From Bacteroides pyogenes DSM 20611 = JCM 6294 (GTDB taxonomy: Bacteria > Bacteroidota > Bacteroidia > Bacteroidales > Bacteroidaceae): a stretch of DNA of 64,000 bases. The DNA is taken from assembly GCF_000428105.1 (NCBI RefSeq), contig NZ_KE386623.1:134670-198669 (forward strand), written 5' to 3'. The position numbers and the translations under genes are program-made. The notes under the pieces were generated by a model. The model was not told the origin of the DNA and searched no databases. It saw nothing but the letters and a program-made list of their open reading frames with translations. Below are positions 8,544 through 16,345 of this stretch, in pieces. Numbering within the stretch: position 1 is the first letter of the stretch; each line of letters starts with the position of its first letter.

Positions 8544-9160
8544 CAATAGGAATAGACAATATCTTGAACAAGATACAGCAAATTGAACATGGATATCAGC
8601 ATATCCTTGATGGAGCAAATGAAATCCTTTCTGCATATTCAGAAAAACAATGTTTTGAACTTGCACTCACGTTGTTTGAACATGAAGCCTATCAAGCCCG
8701 AATGTTAGCAACAACTATATTGGGCAAATTGGCAACAGAAGATAATAACGCACGTTGTTTTCTGAAAGAGCGAATAAGCACCGATGAGAATTGGCGTGTG
8801 CAGGAAATGCTTGCAAAGGCTCTTGATGAGGTTTGCAAACACAGAGGATATGAAGCATCTTTGCCTCTCATCGAAGAATGGCTGAATGATAACAATCCGA
8901 ATGTTATCCGTGCTGTAACGGAGGGATTGAGGATTTGGACAAGTCGCCCATACTTTAAGGATAATCCTTCGCTGGCAATAGCACTACTCAGCAGACATAA
9001 GGCACACGAAAGCGAATATCTTAGAAAATCGGTTGGAAATGCTTTAAGGGATATAAGCAAGAAGCACGCAGAATTGATATGGCAAGAAATGGAGCGATGG
9101 GACTTATCTAATCCTCGAATTATGTTTACCTACAAACTTGCAACAAAATTATTAAAATAG
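8540..9160 (+). CDS. HEAT-repeat protein, AlkD-like (DNA alkylation repair family)
   Basis: 206 residues of alpha-helical repeats: [78 protein letters not shown], typical of the AlkD/HEAT-like DNA glycosylase family. AlkD proteins excise cationic alkylated bases without base flipping. Whether the key Trp/Asp residues are kept cannot be decided by eye, though WRVQE and RIWTSRPY sit at suitable points. Start overlaps the GNAT stop (ATGA). Last gene before the reverse transcriptases, with a gap of only 28 bases, so the RT pair may be co-transcribed with this operon. Confidence 0.65.
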   Translation: MTIGIDNILNKIQQIEHGYQHILDGANEILSAYSEKQCFELALTLFEHEAYQARMLATTILGKLATEDNNARCFLKERISTDENWRVQEMLAKALDEVCKHRGYEASLPLIEEWLNDNNPNVIRAVTEGLRIWTSRPYFKDNPSLAIALLSRHKAHESEYLRKSVGNALRDISKKHAELIWQEMERWDLSNPRIMFTYKLATKLLK

Positions 9161-9188
9161 AAATTCAACTTTGCTATAGAATAACAAC

Positions 9189-10598
9189 ATGCTTGATCAA
9201 TCTTTTTCTGCACATAATTTTGAAACCATTTATTGCCTTGAGAGTCGTAAAGGCAATATAGACATACAGACTATGCCTGAAGAATATCGTGATGTTTTAG
9301 CAAGATCTGAGGAGCTAAAGAAAGCGGTGTCAGTTCTTAGACAGAAAAAAGACAGAACACAGGAGGAAGCATTAGAACTTGATATAAAAAAAGTCGAATT
9401 AAAGAACCTTATAGAGCAAAAAAAGGATGTATTACGCATTTATTTGGAAACTATCGACAAACAGGTAAATGCTCATGGCTTTAAGTTTTCTTTGAATAAA
9501 TTTATTTCCGATGACAACAAAGAAGTTTATACGTTAGATGTGACATCTCACGCATATCTATTTGCCATTAAGCAACTTCAATATAATATTCGACAAACCT
9601 TCAAGGTAAAGCAGGCTAACCGACATAGCATATTGGCAAACATCAAGACTTTTTTGAATTCTGATATTCCAGTTTATGTTATTCGAACAGATATCTCAAG
9701 TTTCTATGAGTCTATACCTCATGACAAACTAATGCCGATGATATTTGACAACACCTTACTATCTAATAAATCTAAAGCGTTTATTAAAGGTATATTGGGA
9801 GAATATGAGAAAATCAAAGGTCATGAATTCGCTTCTCCATCACGAGGAGTTCCTCGTGGTATAGGGATCAGTTCATACTTAAGTGAGTTATATATGAGGG
9901 ATATTGACGCTAAAATATCTTCTCGAAAGGAGGTGATGTTCTATGCAAGGTATGTTGATGATATTTTTATCATTCTTTCCTCATTGCCTATTGAATCTTC
10001 TATAGACCAGTATTATGCCGATATGACAGCTTTTTTCCAAACTTATGGTTTATCTTTGAAGCCATCTGGAGATAGATCCGGCAAGTGTCGCATTATGGAT
10101 TTTACCAAAGACAATTATGTCGAAAACCCTATGAACTATCTAGGATACTGTTTGTACATGAATCGAACCGCAAAAAAACTGTCAGTTACGTATGGGCTTT
10201 CAGATAAAAAGAAGGAGCGATACCATAAAAAAATTGATCATGCAATAGACCATTTTGAAACTCTCTGCAAGTACAATATTAAGCAAGCATATTGTGATCT
10301 ATTTGACTCATTGAATATTCTTACTGGTAATTTCAAACTATTCAAATCAAAGAATAGCGTAAAGGTTGGCTTGTTCTATAATAATGATTTGCTGGATCGC
10401 AAGGAAGATCTTGATGAACTTACAACATACCTAAAAGAGCACCCCATAGAACTTTATGCGGGATTAAAAGATTACGCAAAAGTAAAGGCTAAGCTCGTTA
10501 AGCGTATATCAAGCATAGATTTCAATCATAGATGGAGAGAACGTAAAATGTTTTCCTTCAGTATTCAGCGTATTCAGGAAATAAAGAAATGGTTATGA
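9189..10598 (+). CDS. drt3a: Defence reverse transcriptase A of a DRT type 3-like system (UG3-like)
   Basis: 469 residues. RT motifs in order: YVIRTDISSFYESIPHDKL (catalytic Asp 168), SRGVPRGIGISSYLSELYM (about 218-236), and YARYVDDIFII with YVDD at 255-258, then the primer-grip-like YLGYCLY. There is no maturase or endonuclease domain, no intron RNA around it and no retron msr/msd. The N-terminus is a coiled coil (about 35-90). It overlaps a second, larger RT by four bases (ATGA), which is the gene order of published DRT type 3 (UG3 + UG8) anti-phage systems. Assignment to UG3 rests on size, order and the adjacent RNA, not on a database search. Visibly A/T-rich compared with the chromosome, a sign of separate origin. 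Confidence 0.8.
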   Translation: MLDQSFSAHNFETIYCLESRKGNIDIQTMPEEYRDVLARSEELKKAVSVLRQKKDRTQEEALELDIKKVELKNLIEQKKDVLRIYLETIDKQVNAHGFKFSLNKFISDDNKEVYTLDVTSHAYLFAIKQLQYNIRQTFKVKQANRHSILANIKTFLNSDIPVYVIRTDISSFYESIPHDKLMPMIFDNTLLSNKSKAFIKGILGEYEKIKGHEFASPSRGVPRGIGISSYLSELYMRDIDAKISSRKEVMFYARYVDDIFIILSSLPIESSIDQYYADMTAFFQTYGLSLKPSGDRSGKCRIMDFTKDNYVENPMNYLGYCLYMNRTAKKLSVTYGLSDKKKERYHKKIDHAIDHFETLCKYNIKQAYCDLFDSLNILTGNFKLFKSKNSVKVGLFYNNDLLDRKEDLDELTTYLKEHPIELYAGLKDYAKVKAKLVKRISSIDFNHRWRERKMFSFSIQRIQEIKKWL

Positions 10599-12850
10599 GA
10601 AGAAAGAAAATCAGACTTCGCTACAAGAAAGAACGAGTAGTATTCTCGGATGTACTACCATACGAACTTCCATTGATTTTTAGTAATCGTTACTTTTATC
10701 GATTTCTAGTGCGTAATGGTATCTGGATAGAAATAGGTAGAGAAGGGCAAGATACATTACATTGGAATAGAACAGACGACAAAGGTATATTGGGTGTGTT
10801 GGCTATAATCTTTTGCCGAAAGATTTCTGAATTCGAAGGTAGGAACTCTTTGGAGCTCAGAACACATGACCTCAAACGTATTCCATTCGTATATAGCATA
10901 CAGCACAAACCTCTGAAACATAGATATCTTTCATTGATACATCCTGCCAATCAAATTAAAGTGGTTGATTTATACAACAGATATAAGGATACCATCATAT
11001 ATCTCTGTTCTAAAAGTAATTTTTCCATAAGATACCCCAATAAAGTAGCTTGTTATTTTTATTATAAAGATCGGCTCCATCACGTGCTTATGGGAAAGAA
11101 AACAGATAAAATGGAAATGTACTTCAACGAATATGAGAATCTAAAAACATTCTTTAGCTATAAACAATACACTAATATCTATAAATTCTATGAAGATTAT
11201 AGATATCAGCGTGCTGAAAAGAAGTTCTCTCATCTACTAAAGATGGATGTACAGAACTGCTTCGACAGTATATATACGCATTCAATAGCTTGGGCAATTA
11301 GTGGTGGTGTGGACATATATAAAGATACATTTGAAGGTAAGTGTGATGGATCCGTTGGTGCATTATGGGATAAGATGATGCAAGAGATGAACTATAACGA
11401 AACAAATGGCATAGTCATTGGACCAGAGTGTTCACGCATATTTGCAGAAGTTATTATGCAACATATTGATCAAATGGTAGAGCAGCAATTATATGAAAAA
11501 GGTTACCGAAACAAAGTGGATTATGAATGTTATCGCTATGTGGATGATTATTTCTTTTTCTACAATAGCGAAGCTGTTAAGGTTGATGCCGAACAGCTAT
11601 TTCAAATGTATCTAAAAGAGTTTAAGTTGAGTCTTAGTCAAGAAAAGAGTAAGACTCTTGAACGTCCTTTTGTTACAGATATAACAAAAACAAAAATTGC
11701 GATAGACAGTTTACTCAATGATACTATCAAACTATATACCAACGAACCTGAATCTGAGCAATCTATTGAAGAAGAAATAGAAGAAACAGAACAGGACACA
11801 TCAATGGAAGCAGAGGAGCAACTTCTAAAGATTGATCGTGAAAAAACGCTCAGTTGTTTAACTACTGATATTTATTTTCGCTTAAATGCAACTGATTTCA
11901 ATAAACGATTTAAGGCTATTGTATCTGCCAATAATGTAGAAGCTAAAGATGTCCTCAACTACACAATGGCTCGCTTAGCCATTCGGCTAGAGAGAAACCT
12001 GAAAAAGCTTGATGGATACTATAAAGTCCTGTGCTTATCGGCAGTTGATTTGAATTTAAGGGATTTATATCCACAAGTAGAAAAGAAAAGAAGACAACTT
12101 GAAAAGGTTTTGTCGAAATACCTTTTTAATATTCTTGATGCAGTTTTCTTCCTCTATGCGAACAGCAAACGTATTAACACGACTCTCAAGGTAATGCAAA
12201 TTCTAAATATTATTTTGATTTACTTGGACAATAATTATAGTTTGAGGGTAGGCAAGAATAAATCAATAGTTCATCGTTTTACCGAATACACTCGTGAGAT
12301 AGTGTTCAAGAAGATACGAGATGAAATAAGCGTAGTACTACAAACAGCCCCCATGGATGACAATGTTCAGCTAGAAACATTATATTTCTTAATCATACTA
12401 CGCAGTATGAATAGCAAATACCATTTGTCCCTACTTGAAATAGAACGATATCTTAGAATAAGATATAACAACGATAGAACGATAAAAACATTCCCGAAGT
12501 TGAATATGTTAGCAGTTACGATTCTGGTATATTACTTCGGTAATGCGAAACAGTTTATAGATCTAAAGAATCTTATTGTTGACCACGCTCTGAAAAAGAT
12601 AAATGAAATACCTGCTAATAGAAGATATATATCTGCTGAATATATTATATTTGCACTAGATATGGCTGCTTGTCCTTATATTTATCCGAGTAAGAGAATA
12701 AAATTTCTTCAAGCTGTAGGTGTTTCAAGAGCAGAAGGAAAGCAGATTGTTAATTATATGAAAGAGCAGAAATACATGTTCACAAAATGGACAAGCATTG
12801 ATATTACGAAAGAACTAAACGCAAAAATCAGTCAAGAAGTTTATTCTTAA
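10595..12850 (+). CDS. drt3b: Defence reverse transcriptase B of a DRT type 3-like system (UG8-like)
   Basis: About 751 residues. The RT core is more divergent: FSHLLKMDVQNCFDSIYTHS (Asp about 220), ETNGIVIGPECSRIFAEVIM, and YECYRYVDDYFFF with YVDD about 317-320. An acidic linker (about 390-415, ESEQSIEEEIEETEQD) leads into a long helical C-terminal domain of about 330 residues. The ATG at 10595 overlaps the drt3a stop; an ATG at 10589 is also in frame. In published work on DRT3, as I recall it, this partner makes the complementary poly(AC) strand with protein residues acting as template; that has not been shown here. Ends 50 bases before a structured RNA with a CA repeat. Confidence 0.8.
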   Translation: MRRKKIRLRYKKERVVFSDVLPYELPLIFSNRYFYRFLVRNGIWIEIGREGQDTLHWNRTDDKGILGVLAIIFCRKISEFEGRNSLELRTHDLKRIPFVYSIQHKPLKHRYLSLIHPANQIKVVDLYNRYKDTIIYLCSKSNFSIRYPNKVACYFYYKDRLHHVLMGKKTDKMEMYFNEYENLKTFFSYKQYTNIYKFYEDYRYQRAEKKFSHLLKMDVQNCFDSIYTHSIAWAISGGVDIYKDTFEGKCDGSVGALWDKMMQEMNYNETNGIVIGPECSRIFAEVIMQHIDQMVEQQLYEKGYRNKVDYECYRYVDDYFFFYNSEAVKVDAEQLFQMYLKEFKLSLSQEKSKTLERPFVTDITKTKIAIDSLLNDTIKLYTNEPESEQSIEEEIEETEQDTSMEAEEQLLKIDREKTLSCLTTDIYFRLNATDFNKRFKAIVSANNVEAKDVLNYTMARLAIRLERNLKKLDGYYKVLCLSAVDLNLRDLYPQVEKKRRQLEKVLSKYLFNILDAVFFLYANSKRINTTLKVMQILNIILIYLDNNYSLRVGKNKSIVHRFTEYTREIVFKKIRDEISVVLQTAPMDDNVQLETLYFLIILRSMNSKYHLSLLEIERYLRIRYNNDRTIKTFPKLNMLAVTILVYYFGNAKQFIDLKNLIVDHALKKINEIPANRRYISAEYIIFALDMAACPYIYPSKRIKFLQAVGVSRAEGKQIVNYMKEQKYMFTKWTSIDITKELNAKISQEVYS

Positions 12851-12854
12851 TAGA

Positions 12855-12966
12855 TGTATGCCCCAAACAAGCATAGGGTATAGAGCTCAAATATTTTTCA
12901 CACACATAACCCTATGTCGTGACTTATGAAGTCTCATCAAAAGAGCCTAGAGCTCAGGCTCTTTTT
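12855..12966 (+). ncRNA. Candidate DRT3 non-coding RNA with a CACACACA template loop
   Basis: Directly after drt3b an 8-bp stem CATAGGGT (12872-12879)/ACCCTATG (12909-12916) closes a 29-base loop that holds a U-run followed by CACACACA (12899-12906). A terminator hairpin at 12942-12962 ends the RNA. AGAGCTCA occurs both in the loop (12882-12889) and around the terminator loop, which could allow alternative pairing. Published DRT3 systems, as I recall, use an ACAC-type template in their RNA to make poly(GT). The 5' end is not visible; it may have its own promoter within drt3b or be processed from the mRNA. Confidence 0.65.
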
Positions 12967-12967
12967 C
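12942..12967 (+). terminator. Rho-independent terminator of the DRT3 module
   Basis: Perfect 7-bp stem AGAGCCT (12942-12948)/AGGCTCT (12956-12962), 7-nt loop, then a run of T. It separates the DRT3 module from the convergent integrase remnant. Confidence 0.85.
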
Positions 12968-12988
12968 TATTATATACTACACCTATCG

Positions 12989-13155
12989 TTACATCAATCT
13001 CTCCATATCCATTGCAATCTTTTGGTCAGTGATTTGAGCGTAGATTTGCGTGCTGGCAATAGACGAATGCCCCATCATCTTGGCAATGCTCTCCATCGGA
13101 ATACCTGCCTCCAAAGTCAGCGTACCGAAGCTATGTCTTCCGACATGGAAAATAC
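12989..13155 (-). pseudogene. Detached C-terminus of the outer element's second integrase
   Basis: The minus strand reads RIFHVGRHSFGTLTLEAG, then IPMESIAKMMGHSSIASTQI and YAQITDQKIAMDMERLM with a stop at 12989-12991. It holds the catalytic HxxRH and the nucleophile tyrosine (QIYAQ) of a tyrosine recombinase but nothing upstream of the HVGRH motif. The matching N-terminal part, ending LTWHVGKH, is 23.7 kb away on the same strand at 36830-37868. Joining the two at HVG(R/K)H gives a normal integrase, so this is the 3' piece of a gene split by the inner element. Confidence 0.88.
13131..13147. other. Left attachment site of the inner element
   Basis: CTATGTCTTCCGACATG here pairs with CTATGCTTTCCGACATG at 36847-36863: 15 of 17 bases match, and the two differing bases lie together in the middle as in a recombinase crossover region. 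On the minus strand it encodes HVGRH of the interrupted integrase. Confidence 0.8.
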
Positions 13156-13193
13156 GTCCATTTGAGGAATTGGAAGAACATAGAGAATAAACC

Positions 13194-13324
13194 GGTAACA
13201 GGTTGTGAATTAGGTGTTTTTCTATATTCTGCGAGTGTGGCAGGAAAGCAGTCCGACACGGAATATTGAATCCTTTCGGTTACCAAACCGTTATCCGTTG
13301 GTTTCCCCAATGAAGTGAGGTAAC
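13194..13324. repeat. Probable integrase arm sites (GGTAAC/GTTACC), inner element left end
   Basis: GGTAAC (13194-13199), GGTTACC (13278-13284) and GGTAAC (13319-13324) lie between the attachment site and the integrase gene. A matching GTTACC (36786-36791) lies just inside the right end, and the outer element has the same boxes at both its ends. No gene is present in 13160-13434; a TAATTTTG promoter box precedes the integrase at about 13410. Confidence 0.45.
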
Positions 13325-13434
13325 GAAAAAAGGAGAGATTTCTATGGAGAGGTTTCTATCTCACTGTTCCACAACGTTTTGTTTATCAAAGAACGCTTTA
13401 ACAACGGGTAATTTTGCCCATAAAATTAAAGCGT

Positions 13435-14664
13435 ATGAAAATAGAGAAATTCAAGGTATTGCTCTACCTGAAAAAGAGCAGACCAGACAAGTCGGGCAAA
13501 GCGCCCATTATGGGACGTATCACCGTCAATCGTTCGATGGTGCAATTCAGTTGCAAAATCTCCTGCACATCCGACCTGTGGAATCCTCGTGAAAGCCGTC
13601 TGAAAGGTAAGAGCCATGAAGCCGTGGAGACCAATGCGAAGCTGGACAAGCTGATGCTCTCCATCCATACGGCATTCGACACGCTTGTGGAAAGAAAAGC
13701 AGACTTCGATGCGGAAGCCGTCAAGAACCTGTTTCAAGGAAGCCTTGAAACGCAGATGACCCTGTTGGGAATGACGGACATCGTCTGTGAGGAATTGAGA
13801 AAGCGTATCGGGATAGACCGTGCAAAGGGAACTTACCCTGCCTATTTCTATACCCGGAGAACCTTGGCGGAGTTCATCGAAAAAGAGTTTCGTACCAAAG
13901 ACGTTGCTTTCGGTCAGATGACGGAGCAGTTTATCCATGATTACCAGAGTTTCATTTTGGATGAGAAAGGATTTGCCATAGATACCTGCCGACACTATCT
14001 GGCTATCGTCAAGAAAGTATGCCGAAAAGCCTACAAAGAGGGACATGCCGACAGATGCTTCTTCGCCCATTTCAGCCTTCCCCAACCAAAGGAAAAAACG
14101 CCGAAAGCCCTAAGCCGGGAATCCTTCGAGAGAATCCGTGACTTGGTCATTCCCGAATATCGCGCCTCCCACATCTTGGCAAGAGACCTCTTCCTCTTTG
14201 CCTGCTATACTGGAACGGCTTATGCCGATGCCGTTTCCGCCACGCGCGATAATCTGTTCACGGATGACAGCGGCGGGCTGTGGCTCAAATACCGCCGCAA
14301 GAAAAACGAGCTTCGTGCCTGTGTCAAGCTGCTGCCCGAAGCCCTTACTTTGATAGAGAAGTACCGGGACGACAACCGTCCTACACTCTTTCCGATGCTG
14401 CACTATTCCAATATGCGTCGCCTCATGAAATGTCTGGCTATCCTTGCCGACATCAGGGAAGACCTGACCTACCATGCCGGCAGACACTCATTTGCATCGC
14501 TGATTACCTTGGAAGCCGGTGTTCCCATCGAGACCATCTGCAAGATGCTAGGGCATTCGAACCTGCAAACTACGCAGGTCTATGCGAAGGTTACGCCCAA
14601 GAAACTCTTCGAGGATATGGACAAATATATCGAGGCGACAAAAGACCTCAAACTTGTATTATAA
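13435..14664 (+). CDS. Tyrosine recombinase 1 of the inner element
   Basis: About 409 residues from ATG 13435 (MKIEKFKVLLYLKKS); this start matches the paralogue at 37874-39103 (MKVLLYLKKS...), whereas the longer frame would begin with a TTG. SAM-like N-terminal and core-binding domains are followed by the catalytic domain: FACYTGTAYADAVSATRD, the helix LTYHAGRHSFASLITLEAG with HxxRH, and LGHSNLQTTQVYAKVTPKK with the nucleophile Tyr. First of the tandem integrase pair that is typical of Bacteroides mobilizable elements; 52 bases before the second. Confidence 0.9.
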   Translation: MKIEKFKVLLYLKKSRPDKSGKAPIMGRITVNRSMVQFSCKISCTSDLWNPRESRLKGKSHEAVETNAKLDKLMLSIHTAFDTLVERKADFDAEAVKNLFQGSLETQMTLLGMTDIVCEELRKRIGIDRAKGTYPAYFYTRRTLAEFIEKEFRTKDVAFGQMTEQFIHDYQSFILDEKGFAIDTCRHYLAIVKKVCRKAYKEGHADRCFFAHFSLPQPKEKTPKALSRESFERIRDLVIPEYRASHILARDLFLFACYTGTAYADAVSATRDNLFTDDSGGLWLKYRRKKNELRACVKLLPEALTLIEKYRDDNRPTLFPMLHYSNMRRLMKCLAILADIREDLTYHAGRHSFASLITLEAGVPIETICKMLGHSNLQTTQVYAKVTPKKLFEDMDKYIEATKDLKLVL

Positions 14665-14716
14665 ACACACAGACATATAGAAATCAGAGTAAAAATCAAC
14701 AAACAATGAAACAATC

Positions 14717-15919
14717 ATGCGCAGTACATTCTCTTTATTGTTATACATCAATCGAAGCAAAGTCCGTACGGACGGTACGACCGCCGTACTTTGCCGAATC
14801 TCCATCGACGGGAAAAGCACGACGATAACCACGGGTATTACTTGCAATCCCAAACAATGGAATGCAAAAAAGGCGGAGACCGCTGACGTGCGGACGAACA
14901 ACCGCCTGAAAGAGTTTCGAAAGTATGCGGAGCGGCTCTATGATGAAATGCTCAAAGAGCAGGGTGTGGTCAGTGCCGAACTATTGAAAAACAGGATAGC
15001 AGGTCAGGCGGTCATTCCTACCCATCTGCTCCAAATGGGAGAAAGGGAGCGGGAATGCCTTGCCGTCCGTTCCAAGGAAATCGACTCCACTTCGACCTAC
15101 AGGAGTTCTCGGTATTACCAGAGCTATATCCGTGAGTTCTTGGACTCGAAAGGCAAGGCGGACATTGCCTTTTCGGACATCACCGAGGAATTCGGACGGG
15201 AATATAAGGTCTACCTGAAGCGGTACAAGAACTTCGGGGCATCGCAGACCAACCATTGCCTTTGTTGGCTGAACAGACTGATATATCTTGCCGTAGACCA
15301 TGAGATTATCCGTGCCAATCCTTTGGAAGAGTTGGAGTATGAGAAGAAACCGCCCTCCAAGCGAATGCACATCAGCAAAGCGGAACTCAAACAACTGCTG
15401 GAACTGAAACTGCCCGCGAATGATCCATTGAAGGAATTGGCTCGCAGGGCTTTTATCTTCTCCTGTTTTACGGGACTTGCCTATGTAGATACACAATTGC
15501 TTTATCCGCACCATATCGGGCGGACTGCCGACGATAGAAGATACATTCGCATCAACCGTAAGAAGACGAAAGTAGAGTCCTTCATTCCTCTGCATCCGAT
15601 AGCCGAGCAGATACTTGATTTATACAATACGACTGATGACACGCAGCCGGTCTTTCCATTGCCGAGCAGAGATATGATGTGGTTTGAGATACACGAACTC
15701 GGTGTCATTATCGGACGCAAAGAGAATCTGTCCTACCATCAAGCCCGGCACAGTTTCGGATCGTTCTTGATTTCCGAGGGGATTTGTACGGAGAGCATTG
15801 CCAAGATGATGGGACACGTCTCCATTACCAGTACGCAGACCTATGCGAAGATTTCTGAGAAGAAGATTGCGGAGGATATGGACAGGTTAATCGAAAGAAG
15901 AAAAAACAATGAATATTGA
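14717..15919 (+). CDS. Tyrosine recombinase 2 of the inner element
   Basis: 400 residues. Opens MRSTFSLLLYINRSKVRTDG, almost the same as the outer integrase 2 (MRSTFKILFYINKNKTKADG), showing that the two elements belong to one family. Catalytic region: FTGLAYVDTQLLYP, NLSYHQARHSFGSFLISEG with HxxRH, and MGHVSITSTQTYAKISEKK with the Tyr. The outer homologue was split exactly at this HxxRH segment. Both integrases of a pair are probably needed for integration and excision. Confidence 0.9.
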   Translation: MRSTFSLLLYINRSKVRTDGTTAVLCRISIDGKSTTITTGITCNPKQWNAKKAETADVRTNNRLKEFRKYAERLYDEMLKEQGVVSAELLKNRIAGQAVIPTHLLQMGERERECLAVRSKEIDSTSTYRSSRYYQSYIREFLDSKGKADIAFSDITEEFGREYKVYLKRYKNFGASQTNHCLCWLNRLIYLAVDHEIIRANPLEELEYEKKPPSKRMHISKAELKQLLELKLPANDPLKELARRAFIFSCFTGLAYVDTQLLYPHHIGRTADDRRYIRINRKKTKVESFIPLHPIAEQILDLYNTTDDTQPVFPLPSRDMMWFEIHELGVIIGRKENLSYHQARHSFGSFLISEGICTESIAKMMGHVSITSTQTYAKISEKKIAEDMDRLIERRKNNEY

Positions 15920-15925
15920 ATTACT

Positions 15926-16288
15926 ATGAAAAGAGAAATCATAACCATTGAGGAGAATGGGAACGTACACGTTCCTACGACTTCCATTTGGATGTCGGCT
16001 TGCGAAATAGCCGACCTGCTCGGGGTATTCTCCGGCAAGGTAAACAGTCACATCAAGTCTATCTTCAAAGAAGGATTACTCAGAGAAGATGAGGTGATGC
16101 AAACGCTATTGTTTAAGGGCGGTGCAGTGGATTTATATAACATTGAAATGATAACGATGCTGTCATTTCGTTTTGCTTCTCCACAAGCCAAAAGTTTCCG
16201 TAAATGGATAATCAGAAGACTGACCGAAAAGAAGAGAACAAGTCCTCCGCTACTTGTGTGTTATGGCAAAGGTGGATGGTACAGTTGA
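15926..16288 (+). CDS. Small integrase-linked DNA-binding-like protein
   Basis: 120 residues, six bases after integrase 2. A helix-turn-helix region is visible (MSACEIADLLGVFSGKVNSH, then IKSIFKEGLLREDEVMQ), followed by VDLYNIEMITMLSFRFASPQAKSFRKWIIRRL, a pattern shared with small proteins that accompany Bacteroides integrases and vaguely with RhuM-type proteins. The role is unknown; an excision or regulatory factor is plausible. A terminator follows at 16295-16338. Confidence 0.65.
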   Translation: MKREIITIEENGNVHVPTTSIWMSACEIADLLGVFSGKVNSHIKSIFKEGLLREDEVMQTLLFKGGAVDLYNIEMITMLSFRFASPQAKSFRKWIIRRLTEKKRTSPPLLVCYGKGGWYS

Positions 16289-16294
16289 ATATGA

Positions 16295-16338
16295 GAACAG
16301 GCAGTAAGATAAATGCGTCTTTCTACCTGTTCTTTTTT
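16295..16338. terminator. Terminator between integrase module and ABC genes
   Basis: GAACAGGCAG (16295-16304) pairs with CTACCTGTTC (16323-16332), one mismatch, and a run of six T follows. It lies between convergent genes. Confidence 0.75.
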
Positions 16339-16345
16339 AGCGATC

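Noticed and set aside
9189-12850. Group II intron or retron as source of the two RTs
   Set aside because: There is no maturase or HNH domain, no domain V-like RNA, no msr/msd structure, and two RTs overlap as one operon.
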